From Hallella colorans (GTDB lineage Bacteria > Bacteroidota > Bacteroidia > Bacteroidales > Bacteroidaceae): 64,000 nucleotides of DNA. Positions 27,070 through 36,460 of the stretch are shown here, piece after piece. A program made the translations under genes and the position numbers. The DNA is taken from positions 62,001-126,000 of the forward strand of contig NZ_QENY01000006.1 in assembly GCF_003096815.1 (NCBI RefSeq), read 5' to 3'. The first letter of the stretch is position 1, and the number at the start of each line of letters is the position of its first letter. The notes below the pieces were generated by a model. That model made no database searches. It was not told the DNA's origin and saw only the letters and a list, made by a program, of their open reading frames with translations.

Positions 27070-28146
27070 ATGAAAAAATTAGCATTAGCATTTGTAGCAT
27101 TGCTCGCCATCACCATCCAAGCATCGGCTATGAGCTATGAGCAGGCCCGCGAGCAGGCCTTGTTTCTCACCGATAAAATGGCTTACGAGCTCAATTTGAC
27201 CGAAGACCAGTATGAGGCCGCTTACGAGATAAATTTAGACTATCTTATGGGCATAGAAGATTATACAGACCTTTATGGCGCATATTGGACACGCCGTAAT
27301 CTCGACTTAAGCTATATCCTGCTCGATTGGCAGTACCGCACCTATGTCAACGCGACCTATTTTTATCGCCCACTCTATTGGAATGCAGGCTACTGGCATT
27401 TCGGTGTATACGCGCGCTATCCACATCGCGACTATTTTTATTTTGGAAGGCCACGCTTTTATGTAACCTATAATGGCTACCACAGTTGGCATAGCAATGG
27501 TGGGCGCAGTTGGTATCGTGGCCGTAGTTTTGGTGGCAGGTACTCCAATGGCGCGGCTCGAGTAGGCATGCGCGACGGCTTTGATCGGGGCGATTTTGGC
27601 CGTGGCACCCGATTCTCGTCTAATGGCAATCGGTCTTTTGGCAATGGCACCCGTCGCATAGATGCCGACACACGTTCCTTCGGCAATGGCAACGGTCGTT
27701 TTGGCTATAGCAACAGGTCGTTTGGCAACGGCGATCGTCGATTTGACGGAGATACACGCTCATTTGGCGGTGGCAATCGTCGCATGGGGTCCAGTTCACG
27801 CTCGTTTGGTTTCGGCCGTCGTTCAGATGATCAGCGCTACGGAAGTCCACGTTCGTTTGGGCATGGCTCCTTTGAGGGAAGTCCACGTTCGTTTGGACAT
27901 GGCCGACAGAGCAGTACCCGTTCCACTGTCACTCGCCCCAATTCTAACCCATCGTTTGGCAGAGAAGCACCTCAATTCACAGCCCCACGACGCACGTTCA
28001 CACCTCGTAACAGCAATGGCTCGCAATCATTTGGCAACCGTCCTTCCATCCGTCAGCCTAACGCGCCAGCTCGCTCTTTTGGCGGTGGCAACGGCGGCAG
28101 CTCTAACAGCCAGTCCACGGGTGGTCACTTTGGTCGTGGCAGATAA
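27070..28146 (+). CDS. Secreted RSFG-repeat protein of unknown function
   Basis: A 358-residue protein with signal peptide (MKKLALAFVALLAITIQASA). Residues about 20-150 form a helical then aromatic-rich domain (ELNLTEDQYEAAYEINLDYL; many Tyr, Trp and His). From about residue 155 it is low complexity with at least nine RSFG units, often RSFGNG, separated by short Arg/Asp/Gly spacers. The tail is Gly, Ser and Arg rich and very basic. Such tails can bind polyanions such as capsule, nucleic acid or teichoic-type polymers, but nothing proves this here. It has its own promoter next to the Wzi gene, divergently transcribed. Family not recognised. Confidence 0.7.
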   Translation: MKKLALAFVALLAITIQASAMSYEQAREQALFLTDKMAYELNLTEDQYEAAYEINLDYLMGIEDYTDLYGAYWTRRNLDLSYILLDWQYRTYVNATYFYRPLYWNAGYWHFGVYARYPHRDYFYFGRPRFYVTYNGYHSWHSNGGRSWYRGRSFGGRYSNGAARVGMRDGFDRGDFGRGTRFSSNGNRSFGNGTRRIDADTRSFGNGNGRFGYSNRSFGNGDRRFDGDTRSFGGGNRRMGSSSRSFGFGRRSDDQRYGSPRSFGHGSFEGSPRSFGHGRQSSTRSTVTRPNSNPSFGREAPQFTAPRRTFTPRNSNGSQSFGNRPSIRQPNAPARSFGGGNGGSSNSQSTGGHFGRGR

Positions 28147-28676
28147 TATCGACAAACAATTCCAGGCATGCGTGCCTATAATCATTGGTCGTGCATAGTC
28201 TCCACGCGCGGCCATTTTTAGTAGGTGCCCACCTTGTTCCACCGTGTTGTTTGTCAATAAAACATCACAAAAAACAGCACTTCCAAACACTTAGTTTTAG
28301 CACGCTCCTAAATCCATCACGGCATACATTGCATTCGTTTTGCCACCGCGTTCACGGTGTCGGCTCTGCCTTGAAGCACCATTCGCACTGCCAAAACTAT
28401 CTAAACACGAGCTGATTGCAACCCATTCAGCTTGCCTTTAGGCCTTATTCGCATCTCGAATAATGGCTAATGGCAAGCCTATCAAAAAACTTTCGAGACA
28501 ACACCGGCTTGAAAAATGCACAACATTCTATAATACAACCAATTACAAAAAACTCAAATACAGCGCGTATTTGCGCCCAGCCGGCAGTCCATTTGCAAAT
28601 ACGCCAAGCACACGATGGCTTTTGTCGTATTTTTTCAACGCCGTATTCCCACGGCCAGCACCGATTGCACCAAATC
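28147..28676. other. Intergenic region carrying a dispersed element
   Basis: About 530 bases between converging genes. It holds the repeat at 28250-28636, whose blocks match 57992-58376. Frames across it are unsupported. Confidence 0.5.
28250..28636. repeat. Dispersed intergenic element, copy 1
   Basis: The 41-base left block (28250-28290, starting TTTGTCAATAA) matches 57992-58032 at 34 of 41 positions without gaps. The right block has arms GCGTATTTGCG (28565) and GCAAATACGCC (28595), then GGCTTTTGT (28617) and a T-rich tract, at the same spacings as copy 2. Left-to-right distance is 315 bases here and 314 in copy 2. The middle is strongly diverged. Confidence 0.65.
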
Positions 28677-29183
28677 TCACAGCATGAGTACGCGCACCTC
28701 AGCATTGCCCATCTTGCGTATCTCTCCCATGGGTTTGTCAAAGTAGACACTCTGAATGGCCTTGTTGATGATGCCATGCCCCACGGCCAGCACCGTGCGC
28801 CCGGGGTAGGTCTCCTTGAGCCACGACATAAAATCGCGTGCCCTACCCCTCATGCGCTCCAAACTCTCAATGTCTGGCGGCCATTCCGCATCTCGCAGAT
28901 CGGGGATATACCTGCCGGTGAACCCTCCCCAATCACGCTCCCTAAGCAATGGCGTGGTGACCACAGCCTTGCCGTGTGGTTCGGCGACAATCTCGCAAGT
29001 ATGCACCGCTCTGCGCAAGTCGCTCGCCACAAACACGTCTATGCGCTCATGGCTCAGTGCGTCTCTCAACGCCCTGGCCTGCTCGATTCCCTCGTCGCTG
29101 AGCCGCCCGTCTGTCTGCCCCTGCATAATCTGGGCCTTGTTCTCCACAGTCTCACCGTGCCTTACCAACAATAATTTTACCAT
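28677..29183 (-). CDS. Histidine phosphatase family protein (phosphoglycerate mutase-like)
   Basis: A 168-residue histidine phosphatase. The phosphorylated His is in LLLVRHGETVEN at the start, RRAVHTCEI supplies an arginine, and VLAVGHG the second catalytic His. It is short for a phosphoglycerate mutase and nearer to alpha-ribazole or small-molecule phosphatases. Cobalamin genes are absent here, so the substrate stays open. Cytoplasmic. Confidence 0.88.
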   Translation of the reverse strand: MVKLLLVRHGETVENKAQIMQGQTDGRLSDEGIEQARALRDALSHERIDVFVASDLRRAVHTCEIVAEPHGKAVVTTPLLRERDWGGFTGRYIPDLRDAEWPPDIESLERMRGRARDFMSWLKETYPGRTVLAVGHGIINKAIQSVYFDKPMGEIRKMGNAEVRVLML

Positions 29184-29294
29184 CGCGCGTTTTTTAGATA
29201 GGTGTTAAAAAATAAGCGTATAGCGTGCACCACCGTTTATCAACGTGTTTTCGGCTCACGAGCCGTAAAATTACAAATTATATGTGACGATGCC

Positions 29295-29324
29295 TTGTAT
29301 ATTCAAAAAAATAATATAAATTTG
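29295..29324 (+). promoter_or_regulatory. Promoter of the DUF308 gene
   Basis: TTG (29295-29297) and TAAATTTG (29317-29324) are separated by exactly 19 bases. It fixes the downstream ATG at 29367 rather than an earlier in-frame codon at 29202. Confidence 0.7.
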
Positions 29325-29366
29325 CAAAAGAATACCTATAGATATCCCCAACTAAATTTTCTAACA

Positions 29367-30194
29367 ATGAAATTACTCCAAAGCGGCATATTCCGTGCCA
29401 TCTGTTCCATCATCGTCGGCGCACTGCTTGTGAAATATCGTGAGCAGACAATGACATGGCTCACCGTGGCCATAGGCGCACTTTTCTTCCTGTCGGGCCT
29501 CATCAGCTGCATCGTTTATCTCGCGGACAAACGCAACAGCGACAAAACTCAAGTTTTCGACTCTGAGGGGAAACTCATCCAAGGTGGCAAGCCCAATTTC
29601 CCCCTTGTGGGTATTGGCAGCATCGTGCTTGGTGCAATATTGGCCTTGGCGCCCAACTCGTTTATCAACGGACTAATGTACGTCCTCGCCGCAATTCTCA
29701 TTCTTGGTGCCATCAACATGTTTTACAATCTCGCCTCCATCACACGCATAGCCAAGATAGGCGTGGCATGGTGGGTGGTACCCATATTGCTGTTGGTCAC
29801 AGGCGTTATCATCATCGCCAAACCCACCCTTCTTCCGGCCTCTGCCCTGTTCATCATAGGCTGGGCCATGATGGTTTACGGCGTGATAGACCTCGTCAAT
29901 ACCATTAAAATTCAGCAGGTGGTCAAAGCCTACGACCGATCGCTCAAGGCCCAAGAGGCCACCGCCATAGAGGTGGAAGACATTGCGCCAGCCGACCCCG
30001 CACCTATGGACCAAACGGCCTTGGAATCAGGTGCTCAAGCCACGGGCAATGATACGCCCGACGTATCCAAGGATGGGGCTGGGAGAAACGACGATCAACC
30101 CAGCGACTCCACCACAAGAACCATTGACCACAACGCCCCGAACCAAGATTGGTCTACGACCACAAGTGGCACGCTCAACAAGCCGACCAACTGA
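29367..30194 (+). CDS. DUF308 (HdeD-like) integral membrane protein
   Basis: A 275-residue protein with about six membrane helices in the first 190 residues (FRAICSIIVGALLVKY; ALFFLSGLISCIVYL; VGIGSIVLGAILAL; WWVVPILLLVTGVIIIA), as in HdeD-type DUF308 proteins. A hydrophilic, Asp/Asn/Thr-rich cytoplasmic or periplasmic tail follows. In enterobacteria HdeD helps acid resistance; that function is not established here. The start follows a full promoter. Confidence 0.85.
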   Translation: MKLLQSGIFRAICSIIVGALLVKYREQTMTWLTVAIGALFFLSGLISCIVYLADKRNSDKTQVFDSEGKLIQGGKPNFPLVGIGSIVLGAILALAPNSFINGLMYVLAAILILGAINMFYNLASITRIAKIGVAWWVVPILLLVTGVIIIAKPTLLPASALFIIGWAMMVYGVIDLVNTIKIQQVVKAYDRSLKAQEATAIEVEDIAPADPAPMDQTALESGAQATGNDTPDVSKDGAGRNDDQPSDSTTRTIDHNAPNQDWSTTTSGTLNKPTN

Positions 30195-30231
30195 TTTTCA
30201 CTACCGCTCCAACGAGCGCCGTAGCTCAACG

Positions 30232-30281
30232 CGATGGCCACGCAGTGCCCACTATCAGTAGAGGAGGCTGCGTGGCCATCG
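30232..30281. other. Inverted repeat, 14-bp arms
   Basis: CGATGGCCACGCAG and CTGCGTGGCCATCG pair perfectly around a 22-base loop, 37 bases after the DUF308 stop. There is no good T tract. It could be a transcript 3' end stabiliser. Confidence 0.45.
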
Positions 30282-30453
30282 GCGTCTTATCGTCCATGTG
30301 CGCATCGAGCGCACTATTGAACGTTTCGCACATACCTTGATTTTCACAATTTTACGTCACGTCGCGCCATTACATGTTAAGAATAGCCGTATCACCGCAA
30401 GGCAAGGCGATCTCGACGAGACGGTTTGACCCGCTCGTCACGGAATGAGGTGG

Positions 30454-31110
30454 CTACTGCATCGCCCCCGTAAGCTCTGACTTCGAGGCCAACCCCTCAA
30501 TATATTTGCACAATATGCCTATGCCTTTAAGGTTCTCGCCGCCCTGCGGTATGATGAGGTCGGCATAGCGTTTGGTCGGCTCGATAAACTGCTCATGCAT
30601 GGGCTTGAGCACCTTGAGATATCGCTCCACCACCATCGACACCGTGCGGCCACGGTCTATGGTGTCGCGCTGGATGTTGCGAATGAGGCGCTCGTCGGGG
30701 TCTGTGTCTACGAAAATCTTGAGGTCCATCATGTCGCGCAACTTCTTGTCAATAAGGGTCATGATGCCCTCAATGATGATAACGGGCTTGGGCTCTATGT
30801 GAATGGTCTCAGGCAGGCGGTTGCTCAGCAGATAGCTGTAGGTGGGCTGCTCCACGGGATGCCCCTTGCGCAACTCATTGACGTGCTTGATGAGAAGCCT
30901 CCAATCAAATGCGTCAGGGTGGTCAAAGTTGATGGCCTTACGCTCTTCGTCTGTCATGCCCGTGGTGTCATTATAATAGGAATCCAAGGGCACCACGACC
31001 ACATAGTCTGGTGGCAACGCCTCCACAATCTTGTTGACCACGGTGGTCTTGCCCGAGCCGGTACCACCGGCTATGCCAATGATGGTGATATTGTCTGTTT
31101 TTGCGTCCAT
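30454..31110 (-). CDS. udk: Uridine kinase
   Basis: A 218-residue uridine/cytidine kinase, which phosphorylates uridine to UMP in the pyrimidine salvage pathway. The P-loop GIAGGTGSGKTT lies at residues 12-23; the DHPDAFDW motif and the RRxxRD-like lid (RNIQRDTIDRGR) are in place. It follows the glycosylase-family gene on the same strand after 55 bases and may share its transcript. The neighbouring secreted nucleases would supply its substrate. Confidence 0.95.
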   Translation of the reverse strand: MDAKTDNITIIGIAGGTGSGKTTVVNKIVEALPPDYVVVVPLDSYYNDTTGMTDEERKAINFDHPDAFDWRLLIKHVNELRKGHPVEQPTYSYLLSNRLPETIHIEPKPVIIIEGIMTLIDKKLRDMMDLKIFVDTDPDERLIRNIQRDTIDRGRTVSMVVERYLKVLKPMHEQFIEPTKRYADLIIPQGGENLKGIGILCKYIEGLASKSELTGAMQ

Positions 31111-31165
31111 AGTGTATCTGTTGACTGTTGTTTTTATATGCTATAGCATGTTGAGGTTGCGAGCT

Positions 31166-31810
31166 TTACAGCAGGCCGATGTCGCCAAACATCTTTGCGT
31201 AGTACTCAGCCTTGGCCTCCAGCCTCATGGGATAGGCCCTCGACGAGCTGGGCAGGCGGTATAACGACAAATCGCGACCATCAAACTGGAAGTCTCTATG
31301 GTCGCCCATCCTCATGCCCTTGGCATCGATGCCATAATGCTCGGAAAATATGCGGGTGGCCAATTGTCCGGCTGCCACCACGGCCCGGCATTGTGGCAAC
31401 GCACGCAGCATGCCGTCGAGGTCTGCCTGCCGCACCACCTCGAGGTCCTTGTCCGATGCCGTACCCTTGGTGCGGCGCACGCGCAGGCAGGTGTCAAAGA
31501 TGGCTATGCCCTTGTTTTGTAAAAATGCTTTCAGCGGTTCAAGTCGGTAAGTCTTGCGCTCCACGTCCACGAAGCGCAGCTTGTCGCCAAAAAAGCAAAG
31601 GCCAACGATGCGCCACATGTCGTTGGTGAAGTTGGGATAATACCACGGTATGCACCAACGCTTGGGCGCCGGGGGAAACGTGCCAAGCATGAGAAGTTTG
31701 GCGTTGGGTGGCAAAAATGGAACAAAGGGGTGGACTTCCACGCCACCCCGTTCCTCTTTTTGAACCAAATCACACGCGGATTTGGATATCTCGGTAGTTT
31801 CTGACATCAA
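31166..31810 (-). CDS. Uracil-DNA glycosylase superfamily protein
   Basis: A 214-residue protein with the UDG-like fold of a family common in Bacteroidetes. It opens at KLLMLGTFPPAPKRW, continues with WYYPNFTNDMWRIVG, and ends with RLPSSSRAYPM. By analogy to Mug-type enzymes it would excise uracil or mispaired thymine from DNA. Catalytic details for this subfamily are uncertain. It lies between the uridine kinase and the secreted nuclease gene. Confidence 0.82.
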   Translation of the reverse strand: MMSETTEISKSACDLVQKEERGGVEVHPFVPFLPPNAKLLMLGTFPPAPKRWCIPWYYPNFTNDMWRIVGLCFFGDKLRFVDVERKTYRLEPLKAFLQNKGIAIFDTCLRVRRTKGTASDKDLEVVRQADLDGMLRALPQCRAVVAAGQLATRIFSEHYGIDAKGMRMGDHRDFQFDGRDLSLYRLPSSSRAYPMRLEAKAEYYAKMFGDIGLL

Positions 31811-31898
31811 CTTTTGGTTTTCAACGTCCGTGCTTTCTGGCTGTCAGCGAAGCGTGCCTTTTCGCTCCACGCACCGGAAACACGCATGCGGAGTGCTA

Positions 31899-32945
31899 TC
31901 ATTTCTGCTCTTTAACCAAATAGACGCACACCGGCAGGTGGTCGGAGAAACCGTCCAGCCATACGCCCCCGGCCGAGGTGCGCTTGGGAGCTCCCTTGTA
32001 TTTACCCTCGGTCTGGAACAGGTAGGGCATGCGCTGTATCTCGTTTTTCCAGTATTTCAGGGTGCGGTAGTCTTTGGAGCCCTTGGGGTTGAGCAGGTTT
32101 GGTGTCATCAAAATCTGGTCAAACAGGTTCCAGCGACCTTGATACATCAGCGTGCCAGTGCCCTGTTTGACGAGGATGTTGTACCAAGGGTTATACATGT
32201 CGTCTGGTCCCACTTTCTCAATCTCCTCCTTGCCACCAAGCACCTCGTACATACTTTTGTTGGTGGGATCATCGTTCATGTCACCCATGACAAACACTTT
32301 GCAGTGCTTGTCGTCTCGGAGCAACGAGTCTTTGACAGCCTTGGCCTGCGCGGCGCCTACCTCGCGATAGTAAGAGCCGCTGAAACGACTGGGTAGGTGA
32401 CACACGATGAAGGCTACGTGCTCGCCTGCCATCTCGCCGCTCACGGTGAGAAAGCCGCGTGTGGCAAAACCGCTGTCTTGCTTGGCGGTGGGCACGTATG
32501 ATACCAACTTAACGTTCTCAACCTTGAAAAGGGCCGGATTGTAGAGCAGGGCGCAGTCTATGCCTCGCTTGTCGGGACCCTCAACATGGCAAAACTGGTA
32601 GCCGCGAGTCTTGAGCGCCGGCTGGGCGCAGAGGTCAGCCAGCACCCTTGCGTTCTCCACCTCGGCCAGACCGATAACGGCACAGCCCACGTTTGGTAGC
32701 ACGTTTGTGCCCATGTCGCTCAGCGCACGGGCCATATTGTGGAGCTTGTGACCATATTTCAAGCCGTTCCAACGGTACGACCCCGTGGGGAGAAAGTCGA
32801 AATCCCTCTTCCCCTCGTCGTGACACGTGTCAAAAAGGTTCTCCTGATTATAGAACCCCACAGCGTAAACAGAATACTTCTTTTGTGCTGACAGTGGCAA
32901 AAGTGTTGCTAATGCCAAGGCAACAAGCATGATTTTGTGTTTCAT
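31899..32945 (-). CDS. Secreted endonuclease/exonuclease/phosphatase-family nuclease
   Basis: A 348-residue protein with signal peptide (MKHKIMLVALALATLLPLSAQ). The EEP fold is marked by FYNQENLFDT, GLAEVEN with the metal-binding Glu, MGDMNDDP and the terminal SDHLPV catalytic His. Export suggests it cuts extracellular or periplasmic nucleic acid. The start at 32945 gives a clean signal peptide; an in-frame ATG nine bases earlier (32954) is possible. It is divergent from the TonB receptor gene and shares its 145-base upstream region. Confidence 0.9.
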   Translation of the reverse strand: MKHKIMLVALALATLLPLSAQKKYSVYAVGFYNQENLFDTCHDEGKRDFDFLPTGSYRWNGLKYGHKLHNMARALSDMGTNVLPNVGCAVIGLAEVENARVLADLCAQPALKTRGYQFCHVEGPDKRGIDCALLYNPALFKVENVKLVSYVPTAKQDSGFATRGFLTVSGEMAGEHVAFIVCHLPSRFSGSYYREVGAAQAKAVKDSLLRDDKHCKVFVMGDMNDDPTNKSMYEVLGGKEEIEKVGPDDMYNPWYNILVKQGTGTLMYQGRWNLFDQILMTPNLLNPKGSKDYRTLKYWKNEIQRMPYLFQTEGKYKGAPKRTSAGGVWLDGFSDHLPVCVYLVKEQK

Positions 32946-33090
32946 CGTGTACATATAATATTTGTTGCAAATATCGTAATAAAATCCGAAACAGAACCGT
33001 CTTTCACGAAATTTTATCGAAAATGCTGCGCCGATTTAAAATAAATTTCGTTATTTTGTAAACACAAATACAAATATTAATCTCTTTATT

Positions 33091-35574
33091 ATGCAAAAGA
33101 AGCTTATCATGGCCATGATGGCCCTAAGCTGCGCACCATTGGCTTATGCACAATCCGACTCAACAAGCGTTGGCGAGGCGGCATTCACCTTTACAGAAGC
33201 ACAATTAGGCGAGGACGACAACATGGAGCAAAACATATCCATTGTCAACTCTAACTCGAACGCTTACGCCTCGGGGCTGGGCTATCTTTTCTCACCAATG
33301 AGATTTAGATACAGGGCCTTGAACCAAAAGTACAACGAGATTTACATTAATGGGGCACCCGTCAATGACATGGAATCAGGACAGTTTCGCTACTCTTTGA
33401 TTGGAGGACTAAACCAGCAAACGCGTGGCATGGAATCGGCGTTGCCCTTCGAGAGCAACAATTTCGCCATGTCGGGCATGGGCGGGTCAAACAACTACAA
33501 CTTCAGGCCGGCTGCCATGCCGACAGGCCACCGCATGACTTTATCGGGTGCCAACCGCAACTATACACTGCGAGGCATGTACACATACAATAGCGGACTG
33601 ACCAATGACGGCTGGGCCTTCTCTGCCAACGTGACCTATCGGTGGGCCAACAGGGGCTACGTGCCAGGCACATTCTACAACGCCTTGTCTTATTTCTTTG
33701 GCATCCAGAAACTCATTGGAGACCACCACTCCATCTCATTGTCCACGTGGGGCAACCCCACCGAGCGCGCGTCGCAAGGTGCGTCGACCGACGAGATGTA
33801 CTGGCTGGCCAACAACTACCAGTACAACCCATATTGGGGCTACCAAAATGGCAAGAAACGCAACAGCCGTGTGGTGAACGACTTCTCGCCAGCGGCTATC
33901 TTGACATGGGACTGGGACATGAACGACAAGAACAGGTTGACCACCTCGCTATTTGGCAAATACGGCATGTACTCAAGCTCAAAACTCAACTATAACAACG
34001 CCGAGAACCCCCACCCAGACTATTACAAGCGTCTGCCGTCCAACAGTTACAACCCTTGGGGGGTCGGCGCCGCAAACTCGAGGCAGGGATACAACGATTT
34101 CATTTTCACGCGAGACTATCTCATGGGTAACGAAAGGGCACGCCAAATAAACTTTGACGAGCTGATATTCGCCAACCGCCAAGCAGCCAAGCAGGGCACC
34201 GACGCCATGTACTACATACAGGCCAAGCACAACGACGCGCTCAACGTGACACTATCCTCAACGCTCTCCTCTCGCGTGACAAGGAACAGCGTTTGGAACA
34301 ATGGCTTCGTCTTGGCGCACAACAACATCAACCACTACCAAACCATGGAAGACATGCTGGGAGCCTCTTCTTACCACAATGTCAACAACTACGCCTTGGG
34401 TAGGTACGCGGCAGGGTCGGACAAGTTGCAATACGACTTGAACAACCCGAACGCAACGATCAAGGAAGGCGACCGCTTCGCTTACGATTACCACATCATC
34501 ACCAACAAGGCGCAATTCTGGACAAGCTACAGCGAGGACTTCGGCTTGGTACACTACAACGTCTCCGCCCGCGTGGGTGGCAAGACCATGCAGCGTGACG
34601 GCAAGATGCGTAACGGTCTATTCGCAGACAACTCGTATGGCAAGAGCAAGACGGCCAAATTTGTCGAGGGCGGCTTCAAGGCCAGCGGAGATTTCAATCT
34701 CGGGCGCGGCAACACGCTGACGCTGGGCCTTGGCTATGAATCGCACGCTCCCGAAGCATACACAGCGTTCTACGCTCCGGAGATGAACAACGACTTTGTG
34801 AGTAACCTTTTCAACGAGCATATATTCTCAAGCGAAGTGGGCTACCAATTGAGCACCAGCTGGCTGCATGCCAACATCACCGCATACTACAACCATTTAT
34901 CGCACGTGACAGAGTGGACATGCTTCTATTTTGACGACATCAACAGTTTCTCGTACAACTCCCTGAGCAACCTAACCAAGGAATATTACGGCGTGGAGGC
35001 CGGATTGAAGTTCAAATTGTCTTCGGCGCTCGACCTGAAACTTATCGGGACGATGAGCGACGCCAAGAACACGAGCGACGCCAAGGTGCGCTACTTGAAC
35101 TCGACACAGGGCATATACAACGACGACGTGGCCTTGGTGAAAAACATGAGAGAGAGCGGAACGCCACTCACAGCCACATCGATAGGACTGAGCTATCATC
35201 AAGGCGGATGGTTTGTCGACCTCAATGGCAACTGGTATGACCGCATCTACCTGAGCTACTCGCCCTATTACAGATACAAAGGCGCATTGGAACGCATTGG
35301 CAGACAAGTATCGCCACAGGATAAAGGACATGGAGGCTGGATGCTCGACGGCTCTATTGGCCGAAGCATTTATCTCAAGCGAGGCAGCCTTTCTATCAAT
35401 CTCATGGTGACAAATATCCTGAACAACCAGAAGATTGTGACCGGAGGATACGAACAAAGCCGTTCCGACTACAGTGCGTCAGGCAACAATCGCATGTATA
35501 TCTTCTCTAAAAACCCCAAGAAATATTATGCCTTTGGCACAAATGGCATGCTTAACATCGCTTACAAATTCTAA
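33091..35574 (+). CDS. TonB-dependent receptor-like outer-membrane protein
   Basis: An 827-residue protein with signal peptide (MQKKLIMAMMALSCAPLAYAQ). A short plug-like region at about 45-140 includes NEIYINGAPVNDMESG, followed by a large beta-barrel of alternating aromatic strands to the terminal MLNIAYKF. The N-terminal carboxypeptidase-like domain of SusC-type receptors is absent. It should import a large substrate across the outer membrane using TonB. The two OB-fold lipoproteins that follow in the same operon, 10 and 18 bases apart, are its likely surface partners. Given the flanking nucleases, the substrate may be oligonucleotides (inference). Confidence 0.82.
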   Translation: MQKKLIMAMMALSCAPLAYAQSDSTSVGEAAFTFTEAQLGEDDNMEQNISIVNSNSNAYASGLGYLFSPMRFRYRALNQKYNEIYINGAPVNDMESGQFRYSLIGGLNQQTRGMESALPFESNNFAMSGMGGSNNYNFRPAAMPTGHRMTLSGANRNYTLRGMYTYNSGLTNDGWAFSANVTYRWANRGYVPGTFYNALSYFFGIQKLIGDHHSISLSTWGNPTERASQGASTDEMYWLANNYQYNPYWGYQNGKKRNSRVVNDFSPAAILTWDWDMNDKNRLTTSLFGKYGMYSSSKLNYNNAENPHPDYYKRLPSNSYNPWGVGAANSRQGYNDFIFTRDYLMGNERARQINFDELIFANRQAAKQGTDAMYYIQAKHNDALNVTLSSTLSSRVTRNSVWNNGFVLAHNNINHYQTMEDMLGASSYHNVNNYALGRYAAGSDKLQYDLNNPNATIKEGDRFAYDYHIITNKAQFWTSYSEDFGLVHYNVSARVGGKTMQRDGKMRNGLFADNSYGKSKTAKFVEGGFKASGDFNLGRGNTLTLGLGYESHAPEAYTAFYAPEMNNDFVSNLFNEHIFSSEVGYQLSTSWLHANITAYYNHLSHVTEWTCFYFDDINSFSYNSLSNLTKEYYGVEAGLKFKLSSALDLKLIGTMSDAKNTSDAKVRYLNSTQGIYNDDVALVKNMRESGTPLTATSIGLSYHQGGWFVDLNGNWYDRIYLSYSPYYRYKGALERIGRQVSPQDKGHGGWMLDGSIGRSIYLKRGSLSINLMVTNILNNQKIVTGGYEQSRSDYSASGNNRMYIFSKNPKKYYAFGTNGMLNIAYKF

Positions 35575-35584
35575 TAGAACCACT

Positions 35585-36442
35585 ATGAAAACATTAAAAT
35601 ATATCATGGCTATAGCTATGACATGCAGCGTCAACATGGCCTGCATGAACAGCAATTGGGACGAGCCAGAGCTTACTCCCGAACAGGCTGGTATCGGCAA
35701 CAACGCCATCAAGGAAACTCACGTTGTGAGCATCGCCGACCTGAAGGCCAAATATAAGGAATATATCAACACCGATTACCGTGATGGAAACTCTTTTACG
35801 CAGGTAGCCGAGGACATGCAAATAAAGGCCGTAGTGACTGGTAATGATGTGCAGGGCAACCTCTACAACGAGATATCCGTGGACGATGGCACCGGCGCTA
35901 TCATCATTGCCATAGCGCAAGGCGGCATATACGGCCAGCTGCCCATTGGCACGGAAATACTCGTGGACCTGAAAGGACTCTACGTGGGCAACTATGGCAA
36001 GCAAGCCGAGATAGGCACTCCCTTTACCAACGCACGTGGGCAGACTTACGTGAGCCGCATGAATCGTTTTGTATGGGCACAGCATTTCAAGGCCACCGGC
36101 ACCGGCAAGACCGTTGAGCCTATCTTGTTTGACAAGAGCATGACTGTCAACAAGTATGGCAACGTGTACGACGGCAAGCTCGTCACGCTGAAAAACGTGA
36201 GTTTCAAAAGCGCCGACGGCAAAGCCACTTACGCATACGCAAGCAGTGGCCCGGGCTCGAAACAGGTTTATTTTAACGAGTACAACAGCAAGTTGGTGAT
36301 GCTTTACACCAGCAACTTCGCCAAATTCGCCGCCTATCCACTGCCTACCGGCAAGGTGAATGTGACGGGTGTCATGAAGCGGTTTAACAACACTTGGGAA
36401 ATCATCATTCGCACATTGGATGATGTGGAAGAAGTAAAATAA
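35585..36442 (+). CDS. DUF5689-family lipoprotein with OB-fold-like domain
   Basis: A 285-residue lipoprotein (signal MKTLKYIMAIAMTCSVNMAC, lipidated Cys20). The body follows the DUF5689 pattern: IADLKAKYKEYINT, AVVTGNDVQGNLYNEISVDDGTGAI, then LPIGTEILVDLKGLYVG, i.e. an OB-fold-like nucleic-acid or ligand-binding barrel, with a second related half at about 180-280. The start at 35585 is ten bases after the receptor stop; a longer frame from 35474 overlaps the receptor and hides the signal peptide. Likely surface-exposed and working with the receptor. Confidence 0.83.
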   Translation: MKTLKYIMAIAMTCSVNMACMNSNWDEPELTPEQAGIGNNAIKETHVVSIADLKAKYKEYINTDYRDGNSFTQVAEDMQIKAVVTGNDVQGNLYNEISVDDGTGAIIIAIAQGGIYGQLPIGTEILVDLKGLYVGNYGKQAEIGTPFTNARGQTYVSRMNRFVWAQHFKATGTGKTVEPILFDKSMTVNKYGNVYDGKLVTLKNVSFKSADGKATYAYASSGPGSKQVYFNEYNSKLVMLYTSNFAKFAAYPLPTGKVNVTGVMKRFNNTWEIIIRTLDDVEEVK

Positions 36443-36460
36443 TAATAAAAATAATAAGAA

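Noticed and set aside
27530-28080. Regular short repeats that might suggest a CRISPR-like array
   Set aside because: The repeats are in-frame codons for RSFG units in a secreted protein; spacers vary in length and there are no cas genes.
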